This document shows, piece after piece, positions 20,570 through 29,490 of a stretch of 64,000 bases of DNA. Source of the stretch: Prochlorococcus sp. AG-388-A04 (GTDB lineage Bacteria; Cyanobacteriota; Cyanobacteriia; PCC-6307; Cyanobiaceae); contig QCGL01000005.1 of NCBI GenBank assembly GCA_003279935.1, forward strand, positions 25,954-89,953, in the 5' to 3' direction. The notes under the pieces were generated by a model. The model was not told the origin of the DNA. It worked only from the letters and a program-made list of their open reading frames with translations, and ran no database searches. Both the position numbers and the translations under genes were made by a program. The first letter of the stretch is position 1. The number at the start of each line of letters is the position of its first letter.

Positions 20570-20719
20570 TCAGCGAGGAAGAGTTAGTAATATTTAGGAA
20601 TTTTTGCTCTCACGGCTAGAAAAACCTGATGTTAGTATTAATTTACGTTCATCCTAGTAATATCTGGACGCATGACATGGAAATAGGGAACGGGATTTCC
20701 ATTAACTGCAAAGGTCATG
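20570..20719 (+). promoter_or_regulatory. Candidate structured leader RNA overlapping the start codon of a 54-aa ORF (glutamine-riboswitch/downstream-peptide-like suspected)
   Basis: ACGTTCATCC...GGACG; nested stems CATGAC(20671-20676)/GTCATG(20714-20719) and ATGGAAAT(20677-20684)/ATTTCCAT(20695-20702). Confidence 0.4.
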
Positions 20720-20881
20720 AATAACCTCGTACTCATTAGAGAGAAAATCAAAAGAGCGGAAAGGCTAAACAAAGCCCAGCTTCTTGCTACAAAAAATGGA
20801 GAGATTACTCCTTATAATCATTCTGTTTTTGAGCTAAGACAAAAGCAAGCTCGTAAAGATATGGAAGCATTAAATTCTTAA
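20717..20881 (+). CDS. Small basic protein (54 aa)
   Basis: Manual translation MNNLVLIREKIKRAERLNKAQLLATKNGEITPYNHSVFELRQKQARKDMEALNS. Confidence 0.5.
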   Translation: MNNLVLIREKIKRAERLNKAQLLATKNGEITPYNHSVFELRQKQARKDMEALNS

Positions 20882-20908
20882 CTTGAATTTAATTTCTTAC
20901 ATTCGACT

Positions 20909-20937
20909 GAGAGGGTTTTAATAACCCCCTTTTTTTT
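20909..20937 (+). terminator. Rho-independent terminator
   Basis: GAGGGTTTTAATAACCCCCTTTTTTTT: GGGTT/AACCC stem followed by a T run. Confidence 0.8.
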
Positions 20938-20998
20938 AGGAAAGTTTTTTGATAATAAAGTAAATATTGAAACACTAATCACTTGCACCGTTTTTTCT

Positions 20999-21085
20999 AT
21001 GAAAATTAATTCTAGAAAATTACAATTAATAAGAGAAGAATCATATGGTTGCTATCCTTATTGGCAGATGGCAATTAAGAACTAA
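20999..21085 (+). CDS. Very short ORF (28 aa), uncertain
   Basis: MKINSRKLQLIREESYGCYPYWQMAIKN; TAATG overlap with downstream ORF. Confidence 0.25.
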   Translation: MKINSRKLQLIREESYGCYPYWQMAIKN

Positions 21086-21234
21086 TGAAGGAATTACAAG
21101 AAAACACTATTGATCAAATAAGAACTCTTTTGAGGTATTTGATTGAAACGGATTTATTAAAAAATAAGGATATTCTTATGTGTTTAGATGTAATAGCTAG
21201 AGAGTATGGCGGAGAAGTCGTAGATAAAAACTAA
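21085..21234 (+). CDS. Small hypothetical protein (49 aa)
   Basis: Manual translation MKELQENTIDQIRTLLRYLIETDLLKNKDILMCLDVIAREYGGEVVDKN. Confidence 0.4.
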   Translation: MKELQENTIDQIRTLLRYLIETDLLKNKDILMCLDVIAREYGGEVVDKN

Positions 21235-21485
21235 ATATTAATATCCGATTTTATTTTTTGGATCAGTTATGAAAATTATAAGATTAAGAACTAGATTGGC
21301 AGGAAAATTAAGTGGCTTTAGAAGAAGTAAAACCATTCCCTGAGTTACATTAAAATCCATACCTTTTCGGGTCATTTTTGTATGATCCCTAAGACTATAG
21401 ATTGCATCAAGTTGTTCTTATTAAAACTATAGATTTAGATTATGTTTGTATTACATAATGCAATAAAATATTAGTTATGTTCGTT

Positions 21486-21557
21486 GCCGATATAGCTCAG
21501 CGGTAGAGCAACTGTCTCGTAAACAGTAGGTCATCGGTTCAATTCCGATTATCGGCA
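21486..21557 (+). tRNA. tRNA-Thr (anticodon CGT)
   Basis: GCCGATA/TATCGGC acceptor, anticodon stem-loop ACTGT-CTCGTAA-ACAGT, T-arm GGTTCAATTCC. Confidence 0.92.
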
Positions 21558-21797
21558 TTTAATTTTCAAGTATGAGTAGTAGAAATTAGATATAAAATAA
21601 TACTTAATTAGCTTTTTTATTTAGGGTTAATTTTTAAAAGCTGAATCTTTTATCATCAATACGAGAAATAAAAAACAATCCATAAACGGAAATGGTCTAA
21701 TAACATTTAGAGTTACTTAAACTCAATCAATTTTAGGAACTTATGTTGTTAAAATTGCCAATTTTTGAGTAATGCAATTAGGATTTAAAGAATTTTT

Positions 21798-22046
21798 TTA
21801 AAAATACCTTTTAAATATACTGGTCTTCATCCATCCGTCCTCCAATAACTGCTTATATTCCTTTCTTGCCTCTTCAATGGATTCTACTCTTGAACCTTTG
21901 ATAACTGGTTTACTTGATCTTTTATATACACAAGCATATTTAATCTCCATTGCATTAATAGTTGGAGAAGGTTTACTAACATCCTCGAATGGTTTAAATA
22001 TTTTTATTCGATCTCTTCTCTTATTTATTAAAGTAAATTCTTCCAT
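21798..22046 (-). CDS. DUF1651-like protein (82 aa)
   Basis: MEEFTLINKRRDRIKIFKPF...EARKEYKQLLEDGWMKTSIFKRYF; paralogous architecture to 19899..20135. Confidence 0.55.
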   Translation of the reverse strand: MEEFTLINKRRDRIKIFKPFEDVSKPSPTINAMEIKYACVYKRSSKPVIKGSRVESIEEARKEYKQLLEDGWMKTSIFKRYF

Positions 22047-22289
22047 ATATAGTTTACGACAATTAGGCTTCTTGATTTTTTATAGCGATAGATTTTCAAT
22101 GTGGCAACACAGGTCTAGGATAAGAATCTTAAGATCATCTGAAAAATGTTTTTATCTCGTTCTCTTGCAATAAGTGAGTTCTTTTTTATACTCAATCCGT
22201 ACAATTTAGTTCCTCTTACCGCACACATAAAACTCAAGTTAAACTAACCAAATTGATTAGAACATAGATATTAATAAAAGGTAAGTACA

Positions 22290-22474
22290 ATGAAACTAAA
22301 ATCCAGATTTAGTATTCAAGACAAGAATTTTAGAGATCTTGATAATTTGGATGAATATTTAACTCTTGCTGACCTAATGAAAGAGCAGGTATTTCAACCG
22401 ATTTAGCTGATTACTGGGATAAGGAATATGAATTAAATACATCCGACCCTCATTGCTTAGAATATGACGATTAG
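22290..22474 (+). pseudogene. Frameshifted small ORF (about 61 aa when repaired)
   Basis: MKLKSRFSIQDKNFRDLDNLDEYLTLADLMKE in frame 1, then AGISTDLADYWDKEYELNTSDPHCLEYDD in the -1 frame; restored by adding one G at GAG|CAGGT near 22385. Confidence 0.6.
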
Positions 22475-22591
22475 CCTAACAGTGATTTATTACTAATCTC
22501 ATTTCATGTCAATCTATTTAGTATTTTCTACTTATTGAAACTAATAAATTTTCTAACTAGACTTTTAAAAATTATAAATTTGGGGAAATTT

Positions 22592-22735
22592 ATGAGTGGA
22601 GATTATGAGACATTAGAAATCAATCAACCTAAGATTTCTTATTTTAAAAAAAGATCAGAAGACAATTCTTTATGGTTAGATGAAATGATTAATAAGATTG
22701 AAGATATGAAGAACAACATATTTGATGCTGCTTAA
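22592..22735 (+). CDS. Small hypothetical protein (47 aa)
   Basis: MSGDYETLEINQPKISYFKKRSEDNSLWLDEMINKIEDMKNNIFDAA. Confidence 0.45.
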   Translation: MSGDYETLEINQPKISYFKKRSEDNSLWLDEMINKIEDMKNNIFDAA

Positions 22736-22844
22736 TATGACGAATAAAGGCTAATACCTTTTCATATCTTTTATTTTTCTTCAAATGAATGTAAGAATAA
22801 ATCTATGATTAAAAATTTTAATATCAAAAAATTCAAAATAAAAA

Positions 22845-22918
22845 TGTCAATGGGCGGATTTGAACCGCCGACCGCGACGATATGAATGTCGTGCTCTAAC
22901 CAACTGAGCTACATTGAC
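22845..22918 (-). tRNA. tRNA-Met (anticodon CAT)
   Basis: Reverse complement GTCAATGTAGCTCAGTTGGTTAGAGCACGACATTCATATCGTCGCGGTCGGCGGTTCAAATCCGCCCATTGACA; CAT anticodon (Ile2 not excluded). Confidence 0.88.
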
Positions 22919-23433
22919 GTGAATTATATCTTACTATTTTATTGCATTATTGAGCAATTATTTAATTAATTTCGACTGAATCAAAATGTATATTTTTCAA
23001 TTATTTTTTTATCCATCATTGATATTTCTTTAAATATACGTCCATATCATTTCTAATATTATTCTCTGTTTTACATTGTTTAGATGTTTCCATTCTTTGT
23101 CTGCAGCTTATCCTTTAGCCCATCTATAACCTAAATAAATACTGTTATCTGGGTAGTGTTTTCGTACTCTCTCAGTTTATCTCAGGTTCAGAAGTAATCT
23201 AATCTTGAATATGTCTTATATTCCTTTCATTTAACAATCCACCAATTTTTGTCTTATTTACGAAAAATTCTTAAATAAGTATGTCTGTTATTAAGATTCC
23301 ATTGAATTGTATTATTTAATTAGCACATTATTATTGGCTTAGATTTCTCAGGTAATAATTTATGATATTGATGAAATTAATCTAGTAAATGATATTGGTC
23401 TATCCAACCTGAAAAGTTCAAGCATGAGTTGCC

Positions 23434-23916
23434 TTAATTTGCATTTTTAGAATTTATTTGTTTATAAGCTTCATATATAGCTATTCCACACGCTACTGAT
23501 AAATTTAGACTCCTTACACCTTTGGGATCATTATTCGATAACTCTACCTTGGGCATAAATATTGATATTAATGAACTACTAGCGCTAATAATATTATTAG
23601 GTAATCCAGTGTCCTCCCTTCCAAATAATAATATATCGTCTTCGTGAAACCTAAAGTCTTTCAAGTAAACCCCGTTTTTTTTGCTAAAGGCAATAATCCT
23701 TTTATTTTTTTTTGAATCTTTAAAGTTATTAAAGTTAGGATAATTTTTTAATTTCACTAACGGCCAATAATCAAGACCAGCTCTTTTTAAATATTTATCT
23801 TCTAATTTAAAACCTAAAGGCTCGATTAAATTTAGTGTGATATCAAAAGCAGCACAAGTTCTGGCAATACTTCCTGTATTTTGAGGAATCCTTGGTTCAA
23901 AAAGTGATATTTCCAA
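23434..23916 (-). CDS. trmL: tRNA (cytidine(34)-2'-O)-methyltransferase
   Basis: SPOUT MTase: MEISLFEPRIPQNTGSIARTCAAFD, LLFGREDTGLP, NLSVACGIAIYE. Confidence 0.92.
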   Translation of the reverse strand: MEISLFEPRIPQNTGSIARTCAAFDITLNLIEPLGFKLEDKYLKRAGLDYWPLVKLKNYPNFNNFKDSKKNKRIIAFSKKNGVYLKDFRFHEDDILLFGREDTGLPNNIISASSSLISIFMPKVELSNNDPKGVRSLNLSVACGIAIYEAYKQINSKNAN

Positions 23917-23919
23917 TTT

Positions 23920-24468
23920 CTAAATAGGTATTTCAATACTTATGTTATCTAGTTTTATAGCTCTACCATTCAAAGTAAGCCAATTCTCTAGAGAAATCCT
24001 AGTAATTCTTTTTTGAAGATCTCCAAGCCTCTCTATATATTTATTACCAATTTCATATTCTGAAACTAGACTCCAGCCTACTTGCTCTCCAACAATTAAT
24101 GTTGTTTTAACCCTCATTACTAAAAGATCTAAAAGTGAATTAATCATTTTTTCCCATTCCTCATCATTTTTATTGATGCTCTCCATTATAAAACCGCCAA
24201 TAGAATCAATCAGTATTGGACCATTTTCATTTTTTAATGTATGAATTAGGTTATTTGTCTCAACTAATCCCCACTCTTTTGGCCTTCGTTTACGATGATT
24301 AATGATCTTTTTTTGCCAATTAATATCTTCGGGTCTTGATTCAGATAATGCTATGTATGTTACTTTACTAATTTTTTTACCCAAATATTCTGCAAATTCG
24401 CTCTTCCCACTTTTTGTACCACCGGTAATAAATATGATATTAGACGAAATATTATCCTTGACTTCCAT
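23920..24468 (-). CDS. cobU: Adenosylcobinamide kinase/adenosylcobinamide-phosphate guanylyltransferase
   Basis: FITGGTKSGKSEFAE P-loop, HRKRRPKEWGLVET, VGWSLV motifs. Confidence 0.9.
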   Translation of the reverse strand: MEVKDNISSNIIFITGGTKSGKSEFAEYLGKKISKVTYIALSESRPEDINWQKKIINHRKRRPKEWGLVETNNLIHTLKNENGPILIDSIGGFIMESINKNDEEWEKMINSLLDLLVMRVKTTLIVGEQVGWSLVSEYEIGNKYIERLGDLQKRITRISLENWLTLNGRAIKLDNISIEIPI

Positions 24469-24476
24469 AAAAAAAG

Positions 24477-24791
24477 TTATTTAGAGAAATACCACCATGT
24501 TGCAAGTGGTATTAATGTGGCCGCTACTAATAAGCCAATAACAATATAAATTGATGTTGATGAACTCTCGGCGTCAACATCCCTCATAGCATTAAAATTT
24601 GGATCTACCACTGGGTTATCAATAGAAGAAGGCTGACTTTTTTCGTAATTAATAATTGTTTTTTGCTGACCAACTATAAACAGATCACCAATGTTATTAA
24701 AACTTTCTGCATAAGTACTTATTGGTAGTGCAATGAAAAGAAAACCTATTATTACAATTGAAAAAAAAGGTTTATAAATAATGTTTTTCAT
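24477..24791 (-). CDS. Hypothetical protein, N-terminal signal/TM and C-terminal TM
   Basis: ORF track; hydrophobic ends. Confidence 0.55.
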   Translation of the reverse strand: MKNIIYKPFFSIVIIGFLFIALPISTYAESFNNIGDLFIVGQQKTIINYEKSQPSSIDNPVVDPNFNAMRDVDAESSSTSIYIVIGLLVAATLIPLATWWYFSK

Positions 24792-24902
24792 TTTAGTTTT
24801 AAATCAATTATATAATAATAAACTATAAGCCTGAATTTCTTTGATATAAAAATCAAATATAATTATTAGAATTAATTTTTTTTATTTACTAAATTATATT
24901 TT

Positions 24903-25529
24903 ATGTATTTTAATGGTAAAACGTTAATCATTATTGGTTCTATTCTTTTTTTCTTTCAATTAGGGAATTTTTTTTCAATAGATTCAATTTCCCCAGCATT
25001 AGAAAGAGCACAAGTATTATCAGCAATATCATCTGTAATTATTGTATTAATAGGTTTTTTATTTAAGCAATTTAATCCAAACTTAGGAGATAAAGTTGAA
25101 TTAAAAGGTGAAAATAAATTTATATTCGAGCCTGATATACCTAGGGATATTCTAGATGAATTGGCATGGGGCACAGAAGCAATATTAACTTCAACAGCCG
25201 CGGCTACAGTATTAATTCATAATGATGGTAAAAACATCTTAAAAAGAGGTATCACAACGAATAATGTTTTTAAACCTGGTGAAACTTGCAATAGATCTTT
25301 AAAAGATATGAAATTAATTTCATTAGCAAACACTAAATTTTATCCAGGAAGAGATGAATTTTTCAGTTTTTGCCCAAACGTACCTTCCATTTTAATAATT
25401 CCAATAAATAGTAAATCCTTCATTTTAATAGGAGGATGGAGTTATAGATGTTTTACTAAGTCAGATGAAAAATGGATTAATAATTGGTCTAAAAAAGTAA
25501 ATAATATATTTATAAAAAATAGTTTTTAA
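24903..25529 (+). CDS. CCB-type cofactor assembly of complex C protein (DUF2930-like)
   Basis: Two N-terminal TM helices followed by the conserved soluble domain DELAWGTEAILTSTAAATVLIH...PSILIIPINSKSFILIGGWSYRCF. Confidence 0.65.
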   Translation: MYFNGKTLIIIGSILFFFQLGNFFSIDSISPALERAQVLSAISSVIIVLIGFLFKQFNPNLGDKVELKGENKFIFEPDIPRDILDELAWGTEAILTSTAAATVLIHNDGKNILKRGITTNNVFKPGETCNRSLKDMKLISLANTKFYPGRDEFFSFCPNVPSILIIPINSKSFILIGGWSYRCFTKSDEKWINNWSKKVNNIFIKNSF

Positions 25530-26152
25530 AAATATATTTTAGAACGAACTCTTTCTTCTTTTGAATTGAACTTTACAGATTTATTCTCAATATTATAATA
25601 AGCATTCTCAGAGTTAATTTCATATCCACTATCTTTCATATTGTCTTTAAATTTATATTTTACAGGATTAAAAAATTCAATAATATTTGTACTTTTTTTT
25701 AAAATTGCTTTATTTGAGCTTAATGTTACAAGACTATTTTCAAATTTAACATTTCCTATTAATAAATATTCAGAATTTTTAATATTCCAGGTGAAACTAT
25801 TAGCTGTTAATTTATCACCTTGTTGAATAATAGTTTTGACTGATACATTACCATCTAATTCTAATAATTTATTATTATTAGATAATTTTGAATTGTCTGA
25901 ATTTATTATATATTCAAGATTATTATCTTTAAATAAATTTATTGTTGTTTCTTTAAGATCAAATATATTTCTCTCTTTATCATAGTTAGAATAGGGACTT
26001 TTAATTGAAATTAATTTTTCTCCCTCTTTAGAGAATATATTCATATTCAAACTATTAATGCTTTGACTTAAATATTTCTCATCTGATTGCTTATTCTTAC
26101 ATCCAATTATTATTAGTGGTAATACCAGTAAAAGTTTATACAATCTATTCAT
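25526..26152 (-). CDS. lptC: LPS export ABC transporter periplasmic protein LptC
   Basis: Lipoprotein-like N-terminus (LPLIIIGCKNK) and LptC repeats (LDGNVSVKT..GDKLTANSFTWNIKNSEYLLIGNVKFEN). Confidence 0.75.
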   Translation of the reverse strand: MNRLYKLLLVLPLIIIGCKNKQSDEKYLSQSINSLNMNIFSKEGEKLISIKSPYSNYDKERNIFDLKETTINLFKDNNLEYIINSDNSKLSNNNKLLELDGNVSVKTIIQQGDKLTANSFTWNIKNSEYLLIGNVKFENSLVTLSSNKAILKKSTNIIEFFNPVKYKFKDNMKDSGYEINSENAYYNIENKSVKFNSKEERVRSKIYF

Positions 26153-27680
26153 ATTCGAGCTTTTCTATTACTGGATTTGGTGCTGGTAAAATTGATTCAT
26201 GTATTAATTTACCCCAATCTAATTGCTTTTTCCAAGATTCTTTTTTGTTATATAATAAACCAAGTTGTTGATCAATTTTTGATGATAAATTAGGTAATAT
26301 AGGTAATAATAATAAGCCAACTATTCTAGTACTTTCTAAAACATTATAAATAATATTTCTTACAAAAGGTATATTTTTTTCGTCTTTAATTAATGTCCAA
26401 GGTTGTTTTTCATTAAGATACAAATTTGTATTAATTGCAAGACTAAGGATTACATTAGCTGCTGAATCTAATTCATAGGAATTAAAATGTCTAAAATAAT
26501 GCTCAACTGTCTTTTTTGCACATAACTCCAGAGTATTATCTTTACTTAACATCTCATTACTTGGAACTCTATTATCAAACCATTTTCTAGACATCGAAGA
26601 AGTTCTATTTAATAAATTTCCAATTGTATTTGCCAAATCGTTGTTGATAATATCAACAAATCTTTTATTTTGAAAATCGCCATCTTGCCCCAATGTAATA
26701 TCTTTTAGTAGATACCACCTAACAGCTTCTTTACCGTATTTTGATAACAAAACATCTGGATCTAATACATTTCCTAAGCTTTTACCCATTTTTTGTCCTT
26801 CCCTAGTAAGAAAACCATGACCATAAACCTTTTTAGGCACTTTCATGCCGGCGGAAATTAGCATTGCAGGCCAATAGACTGCATGAAACCTGAGAATATC
26901 TTTACCTATTAAATGAATATCAGCAGGCCAACCATTATCAATTGATTCATCTAATGAGGGTTGATTCATATCTAGGCTTATCGCACTGACATACCCAAGC
27001 AAAGCATCAAACCAGACGTAAAAAGTATGGTTATCAATATCGGGGACTGATATACCCCAAGATACATTTGTTCTTGATATTGAGAAATCTTTTAAACCTT
27101 TAGATACGAAATTGATAATTTCATTTCTTCTTTCTTTTGGCTGGATAAATGTAGGCTCTTTAATAAGTTCCTCTATTTGTGATTGGTATTTTGATAACTT
27201 AAAGAAAAGATTTTCCTCATTTTTCCATTCCAAAGTTTTTTGATGAATAGGACATTTATGTGTTGGTGAATTATCTGGATTATCTTTAAATTCTTCACAA
27301 CCAACGCAGTACCAACCCTTTTGGACTCCCATATAAATATCATCTGATTTTTTTACTCTGTTGTAAAATTCTTTAACTATATATTCATGTTTTTGGGAAC
27401 TGGTTCTTACAAATTTATTGTGTGTTATGTCCCAATCCTTCCAGTTCTGCTTAAAGATATCTGAAATTTCATCACAATGAAATTGAGGTTCAATACCTTT
27501 ATTTTTTGCTGTTCTTTGGATCTTTAGACCATGTTCATCTACTCCGGTAATAAATATCACATCTGCTCCTGTAAGCCTCTTATACCTTGCTATTGAATCG
27601 CAGATCAATGTAGTATATATACTACCCAAATGAGGTTTATCGTTTACATAATATAACGGTGTAGTAATTACAAAACTCAT
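26145..27680 (-). CDS. metG: Methionyl-tRNA synthetase
   Basis: PLYYVNDKPHLGSIYTT, GYGHGFL-like region, KMGKSLGNV (KMSKS-type) motifs. Confidence 0.95.
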   Translation of the reverse strand: MSFVITTPLYYVNDKPHLGSIYTTLICDSIARYKRLTGADVIFITGVDEHGLKIQRTAKNKGIEPQFHCDEISDIFKQNWKDWDITHNKFVRTSSQKHEYIVKEFYNRVKKSDDIYMGVQKGWYCVGCEEFKDNPDNSPTHKCPIHQKTLEWKNEENLFFKLSKYQSQIEELIKEPTFIQPKERRNEIINFVSKGLKDFSISRTNVSWGISVPDIDNHTFYVWFDALLGYVSAISLDMNQPSLDESIDNGWPADIHLIGKDILRFHAVYWPAMLISAGMKVPKKVYGHGFLTREGQKMGKSLGNVLDPDVLLSKYGKEAVRWYLLKDITLGQDGDFQNKRFVDIINNDLANTIGNLLNRTSSMSRKWFDNRVPSNEMLSKDNTLELCAKKTVEHYFRHFNSYELDSAANVILSLAINTNLYLNEKQPWTLIKDEKNIPFVRNIIYNVLESTRIVGLLLLPILPNLSSKIDQQLGLLYNKKESWKKQLDWGKLIHESILPAPNPVIEKLEYE

Positions 27681-27740
27681 AATATTTTTTACTTATAATA
27701 ACAACTATAAATTGTACAGTAGGTCAGCAAAAATTTTTAT

Positions 27741-28925
27741 CTAGTGAATAAACTCTAATAAATTATTATTACTTATATTATATTTAACTTTATATATTTT
27801 ATTAGTATATGTTTCTACAGAAATAAAGAGTACAATTAAGAGTTCTAATGAATATTCTGGAAAGTATACTAAAGCAATACCTTTTTTATTATTTATCCAT
27901 TTTATAAATATCATTTTATGGGATATTTTTATTTTATTCTTAAAGAATAAATTTAAATATTTTAATTTATCATTTTTGTAAATATTATTATTTTCTAATT
28001 GTTTAATTTTTGTGATATCTATTAATTCATTAATCTTATTCTGACTTAATCTCTCAATATTATTTATATTATTAAAAACTTGTCTTTGAACAATTAAATC
28101 TAAATATCTTCTTAGTGGTGAAGTACATTGAGTATACTTAAGGAGACCTAAAGATTCATGTTTATTAGCCTTAGTAGTAATATAACTTTTACCCATATAT
28201 TGCTTTAATATTGAATATTTTATATCACTGTCTTTGTATTTTTCTAAAATCTCGTTTGCATCACAATTAATTTTATGTGTTCTATAGGGAGTAGCTATAT
28301 TATTTTTAAATAAATATAAACTAGTGACATAACCCATTAGTATCATAGATTCAGATACAATTGAATGCGAAATACATTTTTGTATATTATTAATTTCTAC
28401 ATTACCATTTTTAATATTAATTTTATAACCTGGGGTATCAAAAATAATTGCTCCTTGTTTTTTTCTATAATTAATACTTTTAAGTAATAAATTTTTAATT
28501 TCAATTATCTCAAATTCTTCTTTAGGTTCTAATTCAATAATTTCTTCTGCATCTTCATATAATAATTGATATTTTGGTTTTATTTTTGCCTCTACTATTT
28601 CATATTTATTTATTGAACCATCATCATTAAAGATAATTGAGGCACTTATTGTATCTGAAATTTTATTTTGATTTAAATTTGCTTTTTCTATAATTTCAGC
28701 AGGCAGCATAGGAATATATTGATTAATCAAGTAGAGGCTGCTACTTTTACTTCTTGCATCAATATCAATTTTAGAATCTATTAAAAATAATTTGCATGGA
28801 TTGCTGATGTGTATCCATAATTTTTTTTTGTTTCCTTCAATTAATTCCAAGGAAAAAGCATCATCAACTTCTTTTGGATCCTTGGAATCAATTATAAAAG
28901 TTTTTAGATTAGTTAAATCTCTCAA
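27741..28925 (-). CDS. RNB-domain ribonuclease (Zam-like), catalytic motif present
   Basis: FIIDSKDPKEVDDAFSLE, WIHISNPCKLF, CTSPLRRYLDLIVQRQ. Confidence 0.85.
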   Translation of the reverse strand: MRDLTNLKTFIIDSKDPKEVDDAFSLELIEGNKKKLWIHISNPCKLFLIDSKIDIDARSKSSSLYLINQYIPMLPAEIIEKANLNQNKISDTISASIIFNDDGSINKYEIVEAKIKPKYQLLYEDAEEIIELEPKEEFEIIEIKNLLLKSINYRKKQGAIIFDTPGYKINIKNGNVEINNIQKCISHSIVSESMILMGYVTSLYLFKNNIATPYRTHKINCDANEILEKYKDSDIKYSILKQYMGKSYITTKANKHESLGLLKYTQCTSPLRRYLDLIVQRQVFNNINNIERLSQNKINELIDITKIKQLENNNIYKNDKLKYLNLFFKNKIKISHKMIFIKWINNKKGIALVYFPEYSLELLIVLFISVETYTNKIYKVKYNISNNNLLEFIH

Positions 28926-28964
28926 ATATTTAAAATATTATTTAAATAACTATTATTTATAAAA

Positions 28965-29186
28965 TTATCCTTCAGGGTTAACAAATGGCAATAAAGCAAC
29001 AATTCTTGCTCTTTTTACTGCTAATGTTAAATCTCTTTGTTGTTTGGAGGTCAATCCAGTCATTCTTCTTGGTAATATTTTTCCTCTTTCAGTTATGAAT
29101 TTTTTAAGAAGCTCAACGTCTTTATAATCGATTGGATCACCTGGTTTAATTGGGGATAATTGTTTTTTAAAAATGGAATTTGGCAT
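28965..29186 (-). CDS. rpsR: 30S ribosomal protein S18
   Basis: [51 protein letters not shown]. Confidence 0.97.
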   Translation of the reverse strand: MPNSIFKKQLSPIKPGDPIDYKDVELLKKFITERGKILPRRMTGLTSKQQRDLTLAVKRARIVALLPFVNPEG

Positions 29187-29194
29187 TGTTTTTC

Positions 29195-29389
29195 TTATTT
29201 AATTTCTTTGTGAATTGTCATTTTGTTTAGATGTGGATTGAATTTTTTAAGTTCTAATCTTTCAGTAGTATTCCTTTTGTTTTTTTCAGTTGTATATCTG
29301 GAAACACCATTAGATCTCCTTGGTTCTGAACTTGTTCTAGCTTCAGTACATTCTAAGGTTACGACAACTCTTGTACCTTTTTTGGCCAT
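29195..29389 (-). CDS. rpmG: 50S ribosomal protein L33
   Basis: [64 protein letters not shown]; internal ATG preferred. Confidence 0.95.
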   Translation of the reverse strand: MAKKGTRVVVTLECTEARTSSEPRRSNGVSRYTTEKNKRNTTERLELKKFNPHLNKMTIHKEIK

Positions 29390-29490
29390 TTTGATTAATA
29401 CGTTGTTGTATAATTTTCTATTGTACAACTTCAAGAAACTATTTTGCATATATTTGCTTTTCTTTTAGTATCATTAGACAAAAATAATAA

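Larger units (their letters stand above)
16850..23430. other. Accessory region of small ORFs between peroxiredoxin and trmL, with two tRNA genes
   Basis: Sharp drop in coding density; many ORFs under 125 aa on both strands, structured leaders, tRNA-Thr and tRNA-Met, no recognisable core enzymes. Confidence 0.6.

Noticed and set aside
21240-21340. 24-aa ORF MKIIRLRTRLAGKLSGFRRSKTIP after the 49-aa ORF
   Set aside because: Too short and without supporting context; could be a remnant but not callable.
21877-22173. 98-aa plus-strand ORF opposite the DUF1651-like gene
   Set aside because: The minus-strand ORF has a family-like ending (GWMKT) and better start context; the plus ORF looks like a shadow.
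16850-23430. Prophage or transposon interpretation of the accessory region
   Set aside because: No integrase, transposase, capsid, or terminal-repeat signature could be seen.
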